Positions 8,421 to 17,153 are shown, counted from the stretch's first letter. The stretch is DNA of 64,000 nucleotides from Microbispora catharanthi (GCF_006334915.2 NZ_VDMA02000029.1:52657-116656); one strand, 5' to 3'. The notes: generated by a model from the sequence alone, not told the origin. Numbers and translations are program-made.

Positions 8421-9191
8421 ATGCCCGTGCTGGTGGGGACCTCTGGGTGGCAGTACGCCGACTGGCGCGACCTCGTCTACGGCGGCGTACCCCAGCGACT
8501 GTGGCTGGAGAGCTACGGCGAGATCTTCGCCACGGTCGAGAACAACAACGCCTTCTATCGGCTGCCGAAGCGGGAGACGTTCGAGTCGTGGCGGGAGCGC
8601 ACGCCGCCCGACTTCGTCATGGCGGTCAAGGCCAGCCGCTTCCTGACGCACATCAAGCGGCTGAAGGACCCGGAGGAGCCGGTCGAGCGGCTGATGGGCG
8701 TGGCCGAGGGCCTCGGCCGGAAGCTGGGTCCCATCCTGCTGCAACTGCCGCCGACCCTGCAGGTGGACGCCGGGCGGCTGCGGGCCTGCCTGGCCCGGTT
8801 TCCGCGTGCCGTACGGGTCGCCGTCGAGCCGCGGCACGCCTCGTGGTGGACCGACGAGATCCGCGCCCTGCTGACCGAGTTCGGGGCCGCGTTGTGCTGG
8901 GCGGACCGGCTCGGCCGGCCGGCCGGGCCCCTGTGGCGTACGGCCGACTGGGTCTACCTGCGCTTCCACGAGGGAGGGGCGGAACCCTGGCCCAACTACG
9001 GGCGGCGTGCGCTGCGCAGTTGGGTGGACCGCCTGGGGGACGTGCCGGACGCCTACGTCTACTTCAACAACGACCCCGGTGGCGCCGCCGTACGCAACGC
9101 GATCACCTTCGCGGAGCTGGCGTGCGCGCAGGGGCGGGACGTCAGCAGGGCTCGGCTTCCCGAGCGGGCCCCCGAGCCCGTCCGGTCATGA
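8421..9191 (+). CDS. DUF72 family protein
   Basis: A 256-residue TIM-barrel-like protein of the DUF72 (YecE) family. The typical opening VGTSGWQYADWRDLVYGG is followed by the conserved ENNNAFYRLP block, and later VAVEPRHASWW and the YVYFNNDPGG element near the C-terminus. The biochemical role of DUF72 is not established. The gene is monocistronic and convergent with the next gene; its stop codon lies inside a long palindrome that probably ends transcription. Confidence 0.9.
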   Translation: MPVLVGTSGWQYADWRDLVYGGVPQRLWLESYGEIFATVENNNAFYRLPKRETFESWRERTPPDFVMAVKASRFLTHIKRLKDPEEPVERLMGVAEGLGRKLGPILLQLPPTLQVDAGRLRACLARFPRAVRVAVEPRHASWWTDEIRALLTEFGAALCWADRLGRPAGPLWRTADWVYLRFHEGGAEPWPNYGRRALRSWVDRLGDVPDAYVYFNNDPGGAAVRNAITFAELACAQGRDVSRARLPERAPEPVRS

Positions 9192-9201
9192 CCGGACGGG
9201 C
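9176..9201. terminator. 26-bp perfect palindrome, likely bidirectional terminator
   Basis: The two 13-base halves (9176-9188 and 9189-9201) are exact reverse complements and cover the DUF72 stop codon. In RNA this folds to a GC-rich hairpin. It separates two convergent genes, the classic place for a shared terminator; there is no U-tract, as is common in high-GC actinobacteria. Confidence 0.55.
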
Positions 9202-9225
9202 GAGTGTCACCCCCGGCATGACGGA

Positions 9226-9774
9226 TCAGGCGCGGCGCTCGTCGGACGCGTGACGCCCGCCCGCCACCAGCTGGTCGGGGGACGACTGCTGGGCGGGTAC
9301 GGAGAGGCGGTTGTGCGGCGCGGTGGGACGCTCGGCCCGCTCCGCGCGCTCGGCCCGGTCGTCGACTCCGTCGCGGTCCCGGTCGACCTTCGGATACTGC
9401 TTGGTGACGGGCTCGGCGGCCGGGGTGGTCGTCGAGGTCGCCGAGGTGGCCGAGGTCGTCGTGGTCGTCTCGAGACGGCGCTCCAGGTCGCGCTTCTCGG
9501 CCTCCAGGCGGGACACGCGGTCGCGCTCCGCCAGGCGCGTTTCACGCATCCGGCGGCGCTTGACGGCGGCACGGCGCATGCCGCCGGTGATGAGCAGCAG
9601 GCCGGCGACGAACACGGCGGCGGTCACGACGCCGGCGATGAACAGCTCGAACGGGCTGAGATTGAACGTACGGTCCAGGACCGTGATCGGCATGGTGTTC
9701 GCGGTGTCGTTGACCGACACCTCGATGACGGCCGCCGCCGCGATCAGGATCAGAAGCAGGCCCAATAAGACCAT
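9226..9774 (-). CDS. Small membrane protein with coiled coil (LapA-like)
   Basis: A 182-residue protein with two transmembrane helices (about residues 1-20 and 40-64). They are followed by a strongly basic and then heptad-patterned segment (about 70-105) predicted to be a coiled coil. After a Thr/Ser/Ala-rich linker comes a hydrophilic tail. The arrangement is like actinobacterial LapA-domain or DUF1049-type proteins, but I cannot assign a function. It is divergent from glutamine synthetase II and convergent with DUF72. Confidence 0.65.
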   Translation of the reverse strand: MVLLGLLLILIAAAAVIEVSVNDTANTMPITVLDRTFNLSPFELFIAGVVTAAVFVAGLLLITGGMRRAAVKRRRMRETRLAERDRVSRLEAEKRDLERRLETTTTTSATSATSTTTPAAEPVTKQYPKVDRDRDGVDDRAERAERAERPTAPHNRLSVPAQQSSPDQLVAGGRHASDERRA

Positions 9775-9895
9775 TTGCCCTCACTCCCAAATACTGGTTG
9801 CCGTGCGGTTGCGATTCGTGGACGCTTCTCCGACTGCCCGCAGGGACGCGGATCATGTGCGCCGGGTCACAGCAGGGCCAAGGCAAAGGATGCGC

Positions 9896-9912
9896 GTTAA
9901 CACCGTGTTCAC
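9896..9912 (+). promoter_or_regulatory. Candidate GlnR-like direct half-sites upstream of glnII
   Basis: GTTAAC (9896-9901) and GTTCAC (9907-9912) repeat with an exact 11-bp period about 90 bases upstream of the glutamine synthetase gene. GlnR boxes in actinobacteria also consist of gTnAC/GAAAC elements spaced by one helical turn. The match to the consensus is only partial, so this is a candidate. Confidence 0.35.
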
Positions 9913-9997
9913 AAACGGGCAAAAGCTACGAAATCCCAGAACGGCAATCTCGACGTGGCGGACGAACGCCAGGCCGCCTCGTTCGAAAGGGATCGAC

Positions 9998-11011
9998 GTG
10001 ACCTACAAGGCCGAGTACATCTGGATCGACGGCACGGAGCCGACCGCGAAGCTCCGCTCCAAGACCAAGGTCCTTGCCGACGGCGCCGAGCCGTCGCTGT
10101 GGGGCTTCGACGGGTCCAGCACCAACCAGGCCACCGGTCACTCCTCCGACTTGGTGCTCAAGCCGGTGTTCACCTGCCCCGACCCGATCCGCGGCGGTGA
10201 CAACGTGCTGGTCATGTGCGAGGTCCTGCACACCGACATGACCCCGCACGCCAGCAACACCCGCGCCCCGCTCGTCGAGGTGGCCGAGCGGTTCGCCGAG
10301 CAGGACTCGTGGTTCGGCATCGAGCAGGAGTACACCTTCTTCAAGGAGGGCCGCCCGCTCGGCTTCCCGCTGGGCGGCTTCCCCGCCCCGCAGGGCGGCT
10401 ACTACTGCGGGGTCGGCGCCGACGAGGTGTTCGGCCGTGACATCGTCGAGTTGCACCTCGACCGCTGCCTGGCCGCCGGCCTCGCGATCTCCGGCATCAA
10501 CGCCGAGGTCATGCCCGGCCAGTGGGAGTTCCAGGTGGGGCCCGCGGGTCCGCTGGAGGTCGGCGACCACATGTGGGTCGCCCGCTGGCTGCTCTACCGC
10601 ACCGCCGAGGAGTTCGACGTCGCCGCCACGCTCGACCCGAAGCCGGTGAAGGGCGACTGGAACGGCGCGGGCGCGCACACCAACTTCTCCACCAAGGCCA
10701 TGCGCGAGGGCTACGAGCCGATCATCACCGCGTGCGAGGCCCTGGCCGACAACGCCATGGAGCACGTCAAGAACTACGGCCACGGCATCGAGGACCGCCT
10801 CACCGGCCACCACGAGACCGCCCCGTGGGACAAGTTCAGCTACGGCGTCTCCGACCGTGGCGCCTCGGTCCGCATCCCGTGGCAGGTCGAGGTGGACAAG
10901 AAGGGCTACATCGAGGACCGGCGCCCCAACGCCAACGTCGACCCCTACGTCGTCGCCCGCCTGATGGTCGACACCTGCTGCACCGCTCTGGAGAAGGCCG
11001 GCCAGGTCTGA
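9998..11011 (+). CDS. glnII: Glutamine synthetase, type II (eukaryotic-like)
   Basis: ATP-dependent synthesis of glutamine from glutamate and ammonia. The 337-residue length and motifs (LWGFDGSSTNQA near the N-terminus, then GVGADEVFGRDIVE, INAEVMPGQWEFQVG, GDWNGAGAHTN and SDRGASVRIP) are those of GSII. Bacterial type I enzymes are about 470 residues and adenylylated. The GTG at 9998 is preceded by GAAAGG. GSII accompanies GSI in many actinobacteria and is usually controlled by GlnR at low nitrogen. The gene stands alone and is followed by a strong hairpin. Confidence 0.95.
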   Translation: MTYKAEYIWIDGTEPTAKLRSKTKVLADGAEPSLWGFDGSSTNQATGHSSDLVLKPVFTCPDPIRGGDNVLVMCEVLHTDMTPHASNTRAPLVEVAERFAEQDSWFGIEQEYTFFKEGRPLGFPLGGFPAPQGGYYCGVGADEVFGRDIVELHLDRCLAAGLAISGINAEVMPGQWEFQVGPAGPLEVGDHMWVARWLLYRTAEEFDVAATLDPKPVKGDWNGAGAHTNFSTKAMREGYEPIITACEALADNAMEHVKNYGHGIEDRLTGHHETAPWDKFSYGVSDRGASVRIPWQVEVDKKGYIEDRRPNANVDPYVVARLMVDTCCTALEKAGQV

Positions 11012-11048
11012 TCGGCTCCACGAGGAACTGACCCGGTTCCCCCATCTC

Positions 11049-11084
11049 CGTACGGCTCCCGCGTCCCGGCGCGGGAGCCGTACG
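11049..11084. terminator. Hairpin terminator after glnII
   Basis: A 15-bp perfect stem (11049-11063 with 11070-11084) and a six-base loop start 38 bases after the glnII stop. It has no long U-run but is the strongest structure in this gap, and it separates glnII from the phosphodiesterase gene. Confidence 0.65.
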
Positions 11085-11103
11085 CGTATACGGTGGCCGT
11101 ACA

Positions 11104-12126
11104 GTGACGGCTGTGCCACATCTGCCGGAACCCGTCGTCATCGGCCACCGGGGCGCCAGCGCGCTGCGGCCCGAGCACACGCTGCCGTCGTACGAGACGG
11201 CGATCGCGCTCGGGGCCGACTACATCGAGCCCGACCTGGTCTCCACCAAGGACCACGTCCTGGTGGCCCGCCACGAGAACGAGATCTCGGGGACCACCGA
11301 CGTGGCGAGCCACCCCGAGTTCGCCGGCCGCCGCACGACCAAGACCATCGACGGGGTGACGGTCACCGGCTGGTTCACCGAGGACTTCACGCTCGACGAA
11401 CTGCGCACGCTGCGGGCCGTCGAGCGCATCCCCGACCTGCGCCCCGGCAACGCCGCCTTCGACGGCCTGGCCCCGATCCCGACGTTCGACGAGGTCGCGG
11501 AGCTGGCCAGGCGGCACGGCGTGGGCGTGTATCCGGAGACCAAGCACCCCACCTACTTCGCCTCCATCGGCCTGCCGCTGGAGGGGCCGCTGCTCGACGT
11601 GCTGGGCCGGCACGGCTGGCGCGACCGGCACGACCCGGTCTTCATCCAGTCGTTCGAAGCGGCCAACCTGCGCGAGCTGCGCGGGAAGACCCGGCTGCCG
11701 CTGATCCAGCTCGTCGGCGGCTCCGGCGCGCCGTACGACCGGATGGTCACGCCCGATGGGCTCGCGGAGGTCGCGACGTACGCGGACGGCATCGGCGTGG
11801 CGACCTCGCGGGTCGTCCCCACGGGACCCGACGGCCGCCTCCTCGCCCCCACGACGCTGGTGCGGGACGCTCACCGGGCCGGGCTCGACGTGCACGTGTG
11901 GACCGTGCGCGACGAGAACGCCCAGCTCCCGGCCGACTTCAGGCGCGGCGACCCGGCCTCCCCGGCGTACGCGCGGGCGACCGGCAACGTGATGGGCTGG
12001 CTGGCGATGCTCTACGACCTCGGCGTGGACGGCGTCTTCGCCGACAACCCCGGCACGGCCCGGGCCGTGCTGTCCGCGACGTCCATGGCCGCGCGGACGA
12101 AGGCGGCGATCTCAGGCCGGGGGTAG
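11104..12126 (+). CDS. Glycerophosphodiester phosphodiesterase
   Basis: A 340-residue GDPD TIM barrel that hydrolyses glycerophosphodiesters to glycerol-3-phosphate and an alcohol. The catalytic and metal residues are visible in IGHRGASALRPEHTLPSY (His-Arg and Glu), YIEPDLVSTKD and ARHENE; a later conserved block reads YPETKHP. The C-terminal FADNPG element is typical. There is no signal peptide, so it should act in the cytoplasm. The start is a GTG at 11104, and another GTG nine bases on is possible. Length suggests the GlpQ-like bacterial branch. Confidence 0.9.
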   Translation: MTAVPHLPEPVVIGHRGASALRPEHTLPSYETAIALGADYIEPDLVSTKDHVLVARHENEISGTTDVASHPEFAGRRTTKTIDGVTVTGWFTEDFTLDELRTLRAVERIPDLRPGNAAFDGLAPIPTFDEVAELARRHGVGVYPETKHPTYFASIGLPLEGPLLDVLGRHGWRDRHDPVFIQSFEAANLRELRGKTRLPLIQLVGGSGAPYDRMVTPDGLAEVATYADGIGVATSRVVPTGPDGRLLAPTTLVRDAHRAGLDVHVWTVRDENAQLPADFRRGDPASPAYARATGNVMGWLAMLYDLGVDGVFADNPGTARAVLSATSMAARTKAAISGRG

Positions 12127-12172
12127 CGCCCTCGTGTTCCAGGTCGTGATCGCCAGGCCGAAGTGTCCTAAG

Positions 12173-12201
12173 TTGACAATGATTTTCATTTGCGAGACAT
12201 T
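12173..12201 (+). promoter_or_regulatory. Promoter with overlapping Zur-like operator
   Basis: A consensus -35 TTGACA (12173-12178) is followed after 17 bases by GACATT as a plausible -10. The interval 12174-12188 is a near-perfect palindrome (TGACAAT-G-ATTTTCA, six of seven pairs) closely like the TGAAAATGATTTTCA Zur boxes of actinobacteria. It lies directly upstream of the metal ABC operon, so zinc repression is expected. Confidence 0.7.
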
Positions 12202-12258
12202 TGGAAGGGATGTTTCCCCTGATGCACTGACTTTGATATGCCGACTCGAGGATTCGTC

Positions 12259-13182
12259 GTGCTCTCGCCGCTCGCCCGTACGTTGTCGTCCGCCGCCCTG
12301 CTCGTGCTGTTCGCCGCCGGGTGCGGCGGCGGAGACAAGCCCCCTTCCCCCTCCGATCCGGCCCAGCCGCTGAAGGTGGTGGCGACCACCACGCAGGTGG
12401 CCGACTTCGCCCGCAACGTCGGCGGCGACCGGGTCAGCGTCCACCAGTTGCTCAAGCCGAACGTCGATCCCCACGACTACGAGCCGTCCCCGGCGGACAT
12501 GCAGGCCATCGCCGAGGCCGACGTGCTCGTCAAGAACGGGGTGGACCTGGAGAAATGGCTGGACGAGACGATCTCGGCCGCCGGTTTCGACGGGCCGGTC
12601 GTCGACGCCTCCCAGGGCGTACGGATCCGCAACGGCGATCCGCACATCTGGCACAACCCGCTGAACGTCAAGACGATGGCCGCCACGATCGAGAAGGGGT
12701 TCGCCGCCGCCGATCCTGGCGACGCCGCGGCCTACCAGGCCAACCGGGTGGCGTACGACGCGAAACTGGACGCGCTCGACGGCGAGATCGCCAAGAAGAT
12801 CGAGTCGGTCCCGGCCGACCGGCGCAAGCTCGTGACCAACCACGACGCCTTCGGCTACTACCTCGACCGTTACAAGCTGACGTTCGTCGGCTCGATCATC
12901 CCGAGCTTCGACACCTCGGCCGAGTTGTCCGCCAAGCAGGTGTCCGACCTCGTCGCCAAGATCAAGGCGACCGGGGTGGCCGCCATCTTCTCGGAGGCGT
13001 CGCTGCCGCCCAAGACGGCCGAGGCGATCGGCCGCGAGGCCGGAGTGACCGTCGTGGCCGGAGAGGACGCGCTGTACGGCGACTCGCTGGGCCCCGAGGG
13101 GTCGGCCGGTGCGACCTACCTGCAGATGGAGGAGCACAATACCGACACCATCGTCAACGCGTTGAGGGGGACCGCCGCATGA
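12259..13182 (+). CDS. znuA: Zinc/manganese ABC transporter substrate-binding lipoprotein
   Basis: The 307-residue lipoprotein belongs to cluster A-I metal-binding proteins (ZnuA/TroA). From the GTG at 12259 the product starts with a perfect lipoprotein signal peptide ending in FAAG-C, the lipidated Cys being residue 22. That GTG has GAGGA six bases upstream, and I prefer it to the ATG at 12238. Metal-ligand histidines appear in NVDPHDYEPS, DPHIWHNP and TNHDAFGYY. There is no His-rich loop, unlike many strict zinc ZnuA proteins. It is the first gene of a four-gene operon with overlapping stop/start codons. Confidence 0.9.
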   Translation: MLSPLARTLSSAALLVLFAAGCGGGDKPPSPSDPAQPLKVVATTTQVADFARNVGGDRVSVHQLLKPNVDPHDYEPSPADMQAIAEADVLVKNGVDLEKWLDETISAAGFDGPVVDASQGVRIRNGDPHIWHNPLNVKTMAATIEKGFAAADPGDAAAYQANRVAYDAKLDALDGEIAKKIESVPADRRKLVTNHDAFGYYLDRYKLTFVGSIIPSFDTSAELSAKQVSDLVAKIKATGVAAIFSEASLPPKTAEAIGREAGVTVVAGEDALYGDSLGPEGSAGATYLQMEEHNTDTIVNALRGTAA

Positions 13183-13940
13183 GTGAGCGCGCGCCGACCC
13201 TGGTGCTCGACCGGGCGAGCGTGGCCTACGGCGACGTCCCGGTCCTGGAAGAACTCGACGGCGTCGTCCACGAGGGCGAGGCCGTGGCGCTGATCGGTCC
13301 GAACGGCGCCGGGAAGTCCACGCTCATCAAGGCGCTGCTCGGCCTGGTGCCGGTCGTGCGCGGCCGGATCGAGGTGCTGGGCCGGCCCCCGGCGCAGGCC
13401 CGCCGCGACGTCGCCTACGTGCCGCAGGCCGACACGCTCGACCCGGACTTCCCGGTGTCGGTCGAGCAGGTGGTGATGATGGGCCGCTACCGGCGGATCG
13501 GCTGGCTGCGCCGCCCCTCCGCCGCCGACCGGGCCGAGGTGGCCGACGCCCTGGAGCGGGTCGGGCTGGCCGGGCGGGCCCGCGACCGGTTCGGCACGCT
13601 GTCGGGCGGGCAGCGCCAGCGGGTGCTGCTGGCCAGGGCCATCGCCGCCAAGCCGCGGATGCTGCTGCTCGACGAGCCGTTCAACGGCGTGGACGCGGTC
13701 AGCCAGCACGCGTTGCTGGAGGCGATCGGCTCGCTGAAGGCGCAGGGCGCCTCCGTCGTCGTCAGCACCCACGACCTCGCCATCGCGCACCTCGCCTGCG
13801 ACGAGGTGTGCCTGCTCAACCGGCACCAGTTCGGGTTCGGCCCGACCGGCGACGTGCTGACGCCCGAGCGGCTGCGCGCGACGTACGGCGGGCACGCGCT
13901 CGAACTGCGCGGCGACCGCGTGATCGTGACCCAGACATGA
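13179..13940 (+). CDS. znuC: Metal ABC transporter ATP-binding protein
   Basis: This 253-residue ABC ATPase powers the metal importer. It shows the Walker A motif GPNGAGKST, Q-loop region YVPQADTLDPDFP, signature LSGGQRQR, Walker B MLLLDEPFNGVD and the switch His in STHDL. The YVPQ...DWDFP-like block is characteristic of zinc/manganese transport ATPases. The start ATG overlaps the stop of the binding-protein gene (ATGA), indicating translational coupling. Confidence 0.93.
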   Translation: MSERAPTLVLDRASVAYGDVPVLEELDGVVHEGEAVALIGPNGAGKSTLIKALLGLVPVVRGRIEVLGRPPAQARRDVAYVPQADTLDPDFPVSVEQVVMMGRYRRIGWLRRPSAADRAEVADALERVGLAGRARDRFGTLSGGQRQRVLLARAIAAKPRMLLLDEPFNGVDAVSQHALLEAIGSLKAQGASVVVSTHDLAIAHLACDEVCLLNRHQFGFGPTGDVLTPERLRATYGGHALELRGDRVIVTQT

Positions 13941-14818
13941 TTCTCTTCGAACCCTTCCACCTGCCGTTCATGGCCCGCGCGCTGGTCGAACTGGTCGTCC
14001 TCGGCGCGCTCGCGGGCACGGTCGGCGTGCTGGTGCTGCTGCGCCGGCTCGCCTTCGTCAGCGACACCCTGACGCACACCGTCTTTCCCGGAGTGGTCAT
14101 CGGCCACCTCATGGCCGGAGACGGCGGCATCTTCTGGGGTGCGCTGGCCGCAGGAGTCGTCACGGCCGTCCTGCTCACGCTGCTCACCCAGCGCCGCCGG
14201 GTCAGCGAGGACGCCGCGCTCGCCATGCTGCTGACCACGCTGTTCGCGGTCGGCGTGGTGCTGGTGTCGCGGCAGACCGGCTTCACCTCCGACCTCACCG
14301 CGTTCCTGTTCGGGCGGGTGCTGACGGTCACCGAGGCGCAGCTCGCGCAGACCGCCGTCGTGACGGTCGTGGTCGTGGCGTTGCTGGCGGTGCTGCGGCG
14401 GCCGCTGCTGCTGCGCGCCTTCGACCCCGAGGGCGCCCAGGCGGCCGGTGTGCGCGTGGGCCTGCTCGACCTCGTGCTGAACATCGCGGTCGCGCTGGTC
14501 GTCGTGGCCGCCGTCAAGGCGGTCGGCACGGTTCTCGTGATCGCGCTGCTCATCGTGCCGGCCGCGGCGGCGCGCAGCCTGTCGGACCGGCTCGCGGTCA
14601 TCGTGCCGCTGGCCTGCCTCGTCGGCGCGGCCGCCGGGTGGCTCGGGCTCGTCGTGAGCTACGAGGCGTCGGTCGGATACGGCGTCAGGCTCGCCTCCGG
14701 CGCGACCGTGGTGCTCGTCCTGGTGGCGATGTACGGCCTGGCCCACGCCGCCGGGTTCGTCCGCAGGAAGGCGGGGCTGAGCCGGGCCCGCCGCCGCTCG
14801 GTCCTGGAGGCGGCGTGA
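13937..14818 (+). CDS. Metal ABC transporter permease 1
   Basis: A 293-residue ABC-3 family permease with about eight hydrophobic helices. The family block LAFVSDTLTHTVFPGVVIGHLM lies near the N-terminus, and the conserved LLRAFDPEGAQAAGV loop contacts the ATPase. Its ATG overlaps the ATPase stop codon. The operon encodes two different permeases, as in TroCD/MntCD-type systems, so the pore is probably a heterodimer. Confidence 0.9.
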   Translation: MILFEPFHLPFMARALVELVVLGALAGTVGVLVLLRRLAFVSDTLTHTVFPGVVIGHLMAGDGGIFWGALAAGVVTAVLLTLLTQRRRVSEDAALAMLLTTLFAVGVVLVSRQTGFTSDLTAFLFGRVLTVTEAQLAQTAVVTVVVVALLAVLRRPLLLRAFDPEGAQAAGVRVGLLDLVLNIAVALVVVAAVKAVGTVLVIALLIVPAAAARSLSDRLAVIVPLACLVGAAAGWLGLVVSYEASVGYGVRLASGATVVLVLVAMYGLAHAAGFVRRKAGLSRARRRSVLEAA

Positions 14819-15642
14819 ACTGGCTCGACTCCACCGTCCACCGGGCCCTCGTCGAGGCCGTCCTGGTCGGCGCGCTGGGAGGGGTGGTCGGGGTCTTCGT
14901 GATCGCGCGGCGGCTGCCGTTCTTCACGATGGCTCTCACGCACGCGACGTTCCCCGGCATCGTCGTCGCCGCCCTGCTCGGGGTGAACCTCTACCTCGGC
15001 GGCGGGCTGTTCGGGCTGCTGGTGGTCGCCGCCGTCCTCGTGTTCGGCCGGGGCCGGGGGCAGGACTTCACCACAGCGACCGGCATCGCGCTGTCGGGCG
15101 GCTTCGCGCTCGGCGTGGTGCTGGTGTCGGCCCAGGACGGCTTCACCAAGGACCTGGCGGCCTACACGGTGGGCGACGTCCTCGCCGTCGGCACGGGCGA
15201 CCTGGTGGCGACCACCGCCGTCGCCGCGGGCGTGCTGCTCCTGCTCGCCCTGGTGGGCAAGGAACTGCTGCTCGCGGCGTTCGACCCGGTGGGGGCGGCG
15301 GCGCTCGGGCTGCCCACCGTGCTGCTGGACTTCGCGCTGCTCGCGGTCGTCGAGGTGACGGTGGTCGCCACCGTGCCCGCGCTGGGGACGATCCTCGCCG
15401 TGGCGCTGATCGTGGGCCCGGCCGCGACCGCCCGCCTGCTCACAGACAGGCTCGCGCCGCTGTTCCCGCTCGCCGCCGCGATCGGGGTCGCGTGCGCCCT
15501 CGCGGGCGTGTGGGTCTCCACGCAGTGGAACGTCGCGACCGGGGCCTCCATCGCCCTGTTCGTGGGCCTGGTGTTCGGGGCGGTCTTCCTCGGCACCGCC
15601 GTACGCGGCCGGGTCAGGCGGGCCGCGGCCGTCAGGGCTTGA
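14815..15642 (+). CDS. Metal ABC transporter permease 2
   Basis: A 275-residue second ABC-3 permease with its own copies of the family motifs (FFTMALTHATFPGIVVA and LLLAAFDPVGAAALG). The GTG start at 14815 overlaps the preceding stop. It is the last gene of the metal operon; the next gene is convergent only three bases away, leaving no room for a separate terminator. Confidence 0.9.
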   Translation: MNWLDSTVHRALVEAVLVGALGGVVGVFVIARRLPFFTMALTHATFPGIVVAALLGVNLYLGGGLFGLLVVAAVLVFGRGRGQDFTTATGIALSGGFALGVVLVSAQDGFTKDLAAYTVGDVLAVGTGDLVATTAVAAGVLLLLALVGKELLLAAFDPVGAAALGLPTVLLDFALLAVVEVTVVATVPALGTILAVALIVGPAATARLLTDRLAPLFPLAAAIGVACALAGVWVSTQWNVATGASIALFVGLVFGAVFLGTAVRGRVRRAAAVRA

Positions 15643-15645
15643 TCG

Positions 15646-16827
15646 TCAGGGCTTGAGCAGCACCTTGATCGCGCCGTCCTCCTTCTTCTGGAAGATCTCG
15701 TAGCCGTGCGGGGCCTGGTCGAGCGGCAGGCGGTGGGTCGCCAGGTCCTCGACCCCCAGGGGATCGCCGTCGCCGGTGAGGAGCGGCATGAGATCGTCCA
15801 CCCACCGCTTTACGTGGGCCTGGCCCATCCTGAGCGTGACGCCCTTGTCGAACAGCTGCAGCATGGGCATGGGGTCGGTCATCCCGCCGTACACACCGCT
15901 GATCGAGATCGTGCCGCCGCGGCGTACGGTCTCGATGGCGTCCTGCAGGGCGGCGAGCCGGTCGAGGCCGGCGCGGGTCATCATGGCGGCGGCGGCCTTG
16001 TCGGGCAGCATCCCGGTGACCGTCTGGGCGAGCTTGCCCACGGTGTAGCCGTGCGCCTCCATGCCGACGGCGTCGATGACCGAGTCGGTGCCCCGGCCTC
16101 CGGTCATCGACCGGATCGCCTCGGGCACCTCGTCGGTCTCGTTTCCGTCGATCACCTCGATGCCGTGCCGCCGGGCCATCTCCAGGCGTTCGGGGACGAT
16201 GTCCACGCCGATCACCCGGTAGCCGCGGTGGCGTGCGATGCGGGCGGACATCTGCCCGATCGGGCCGAGGCCGAAGACCGTGACGCTGCCGCCGTCGGGC
16301 ACCTCGGCCCACTCGACGGCCTGCCAGGAGGTGGGCAGCACGTCGGAGAGGTAGACGAACCTCTCATCCGGCGGCCCGTCCGGCACCTTGATCGGCCCGA
16401 AGTGCGCCTGCGGGACACGCAGGTATTGCGCCTGGCCGCCGGGCACCTCGCCGTACAGCTTCGTGTAGCCGAAGAGCGCGGCGCCCGTGTCGTACTCACG
16501 GACCTGGGTGGTCTCACACTGGGCGTACAACGCGCGGTCGCACATGTAGCAGTGGCCGCACGAGATGTTGAACGGGATCACGACGCGGTCGCCGGGGGAG
16601 ATGTGGGTGACCTCCGCGCCGACCTCCTCGACGATGCCCATCGGCTCGTGGCCGAGGACGTCGCCCTCGCCGATGAACGGGCCGAGCACCTCGTAGAGGT
16701 GCAGGTCGGAGCCGCAGATCGCGGTCGTGGTGACCCGGATGATCGCGTCGGTGGGTTCCTTGATGGCCGGGTCGGGGACCTCCTCCACCCGTACGTCGCG
16801 CTTGCCGTGCCAGGTAACTGCCTTCAT
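15646..16827 (-). CDS. Zinc-dependent alcohol dehydrogenase, formaldehyde-dehydrogenase-like
   Basis: The 393-residue medium-chain dehydrogenase oxidises an alcohol or aldehyde with NAD(P). Catalytic zinc ligands are in AICGSDLHLY and the GHEP box. The structural zinc loop is CGHCYMCDRALYAQC, and the nucleotide motif GLGPIGQ begins the Rossmann fold. The length, insertions and the later DKAAAAMMTRAG segment place it with glutathione-independent formaldehyde dehydrogenase-like enzymes. The ATG at 16827 has GGGGAG just upstream. A formaldehyde role would fit demethylation by the dehydrogenase near 4.4 kb, but they are not linked. Confidence 0.88.
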   Translation of the reverse strand: MKAVTWHGKRDVRVEEVPDPAIKEPTDAIIRVTTTAICGSDLHLYEVLGPFIGEGDVLGHEPMGIVEEVGAEVTHISPGDRVVIPFNISCGHCYMCDRALYAQCETTQVREYDTGAALFGYTKLYGEVPGGQAQYLRVPQAHFGPIKVPDGPPDERFVYLSDVLPTSWQAVEWAEVPDGGSVTVFGLGPIGQMSARIARHRGYRVIGVDIVPERLEMARRHGIEVIDGNETDEVPEAIRSMTGGRGTDSVIDAVGMEAHGYTVGKLAQTVTGMLPDKAAAAMMTRAGLDRLAALQDAIETVRRGGTISISGVYGGMTDPMPMLQLFDKGVTLRMGQAHVKRWVDDLMPLLTGDGDPLGVEDLATHRLPLDQAPHGYEIFQKKEDGAIKVLLKP

Positions 16828-16877
16828 GGTCTCCCCGTATGCCCTGCTTCCGGCGGGAGAAACGGTGTCCCTGTCTG

Positions 16878-17153
16878 TCAGAGGTGCAGCACGCTGCCCT
16901 GGTCGTCCACCTGGTCGGCGTTGTCGTCGTCGAACCACACGCCGCCCGTCGCGAGGTAGCGGAACCGGTGCGCGCCCGGCGGGAGGATCACCGACACGGT
17001 GCGGGTGCCGTTCCTGCGCCGCAGCAGTTCGTGGCGGCCGGGCAGCCACTCGTTGAAGTCGCCCACCACGCTGACCGTCCCCGAGGGCTCGTCAACGGGC
17101 AGGGTGAAAGTGATTCGGGTCTTCCGCCCGAACAGCCTGGTGCGCTTGAGCAT
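16878..17153 (-). CDS. Stand-alone CBM48 / isoamylase N-terminal domain protein
   Basis: A 91-residue protein that is just one glycogen-binding early-set domain. The signature VVGDFNEWLPGRHELLRRRNGT is followed by VILPPGAHRFRYLATGGVWFDDDNADQ. Such single-domain proteins resemble the AMPK-beta carbohydrate-binding module and may bind glycogen or starch, or act as an adaptor. No catalytic domain is attached and no glycogen enzyme is nearby. It may be cotranscribed with the downstream alcohol dehydrogenase (about 50-base gap). Confidence 0.85.
   Translation of the reverse strand: MLKRTRLFGRKTRITFTLPVDEPSGTVSVVGDFNEWLPGRHELLRRRNGTRTVSVILPPGAHRFRYLATGGVWFDDDNADQVDDQGSVLHL

Noticed and set aside
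13487..14746. 419-codon minus-strand frame across the metal ABC operon
   Set aside because: Composition is low complexity (His/Asp/Arg/Gln) and lies opposite an operon with perfect family motifs and overlapping junctions.
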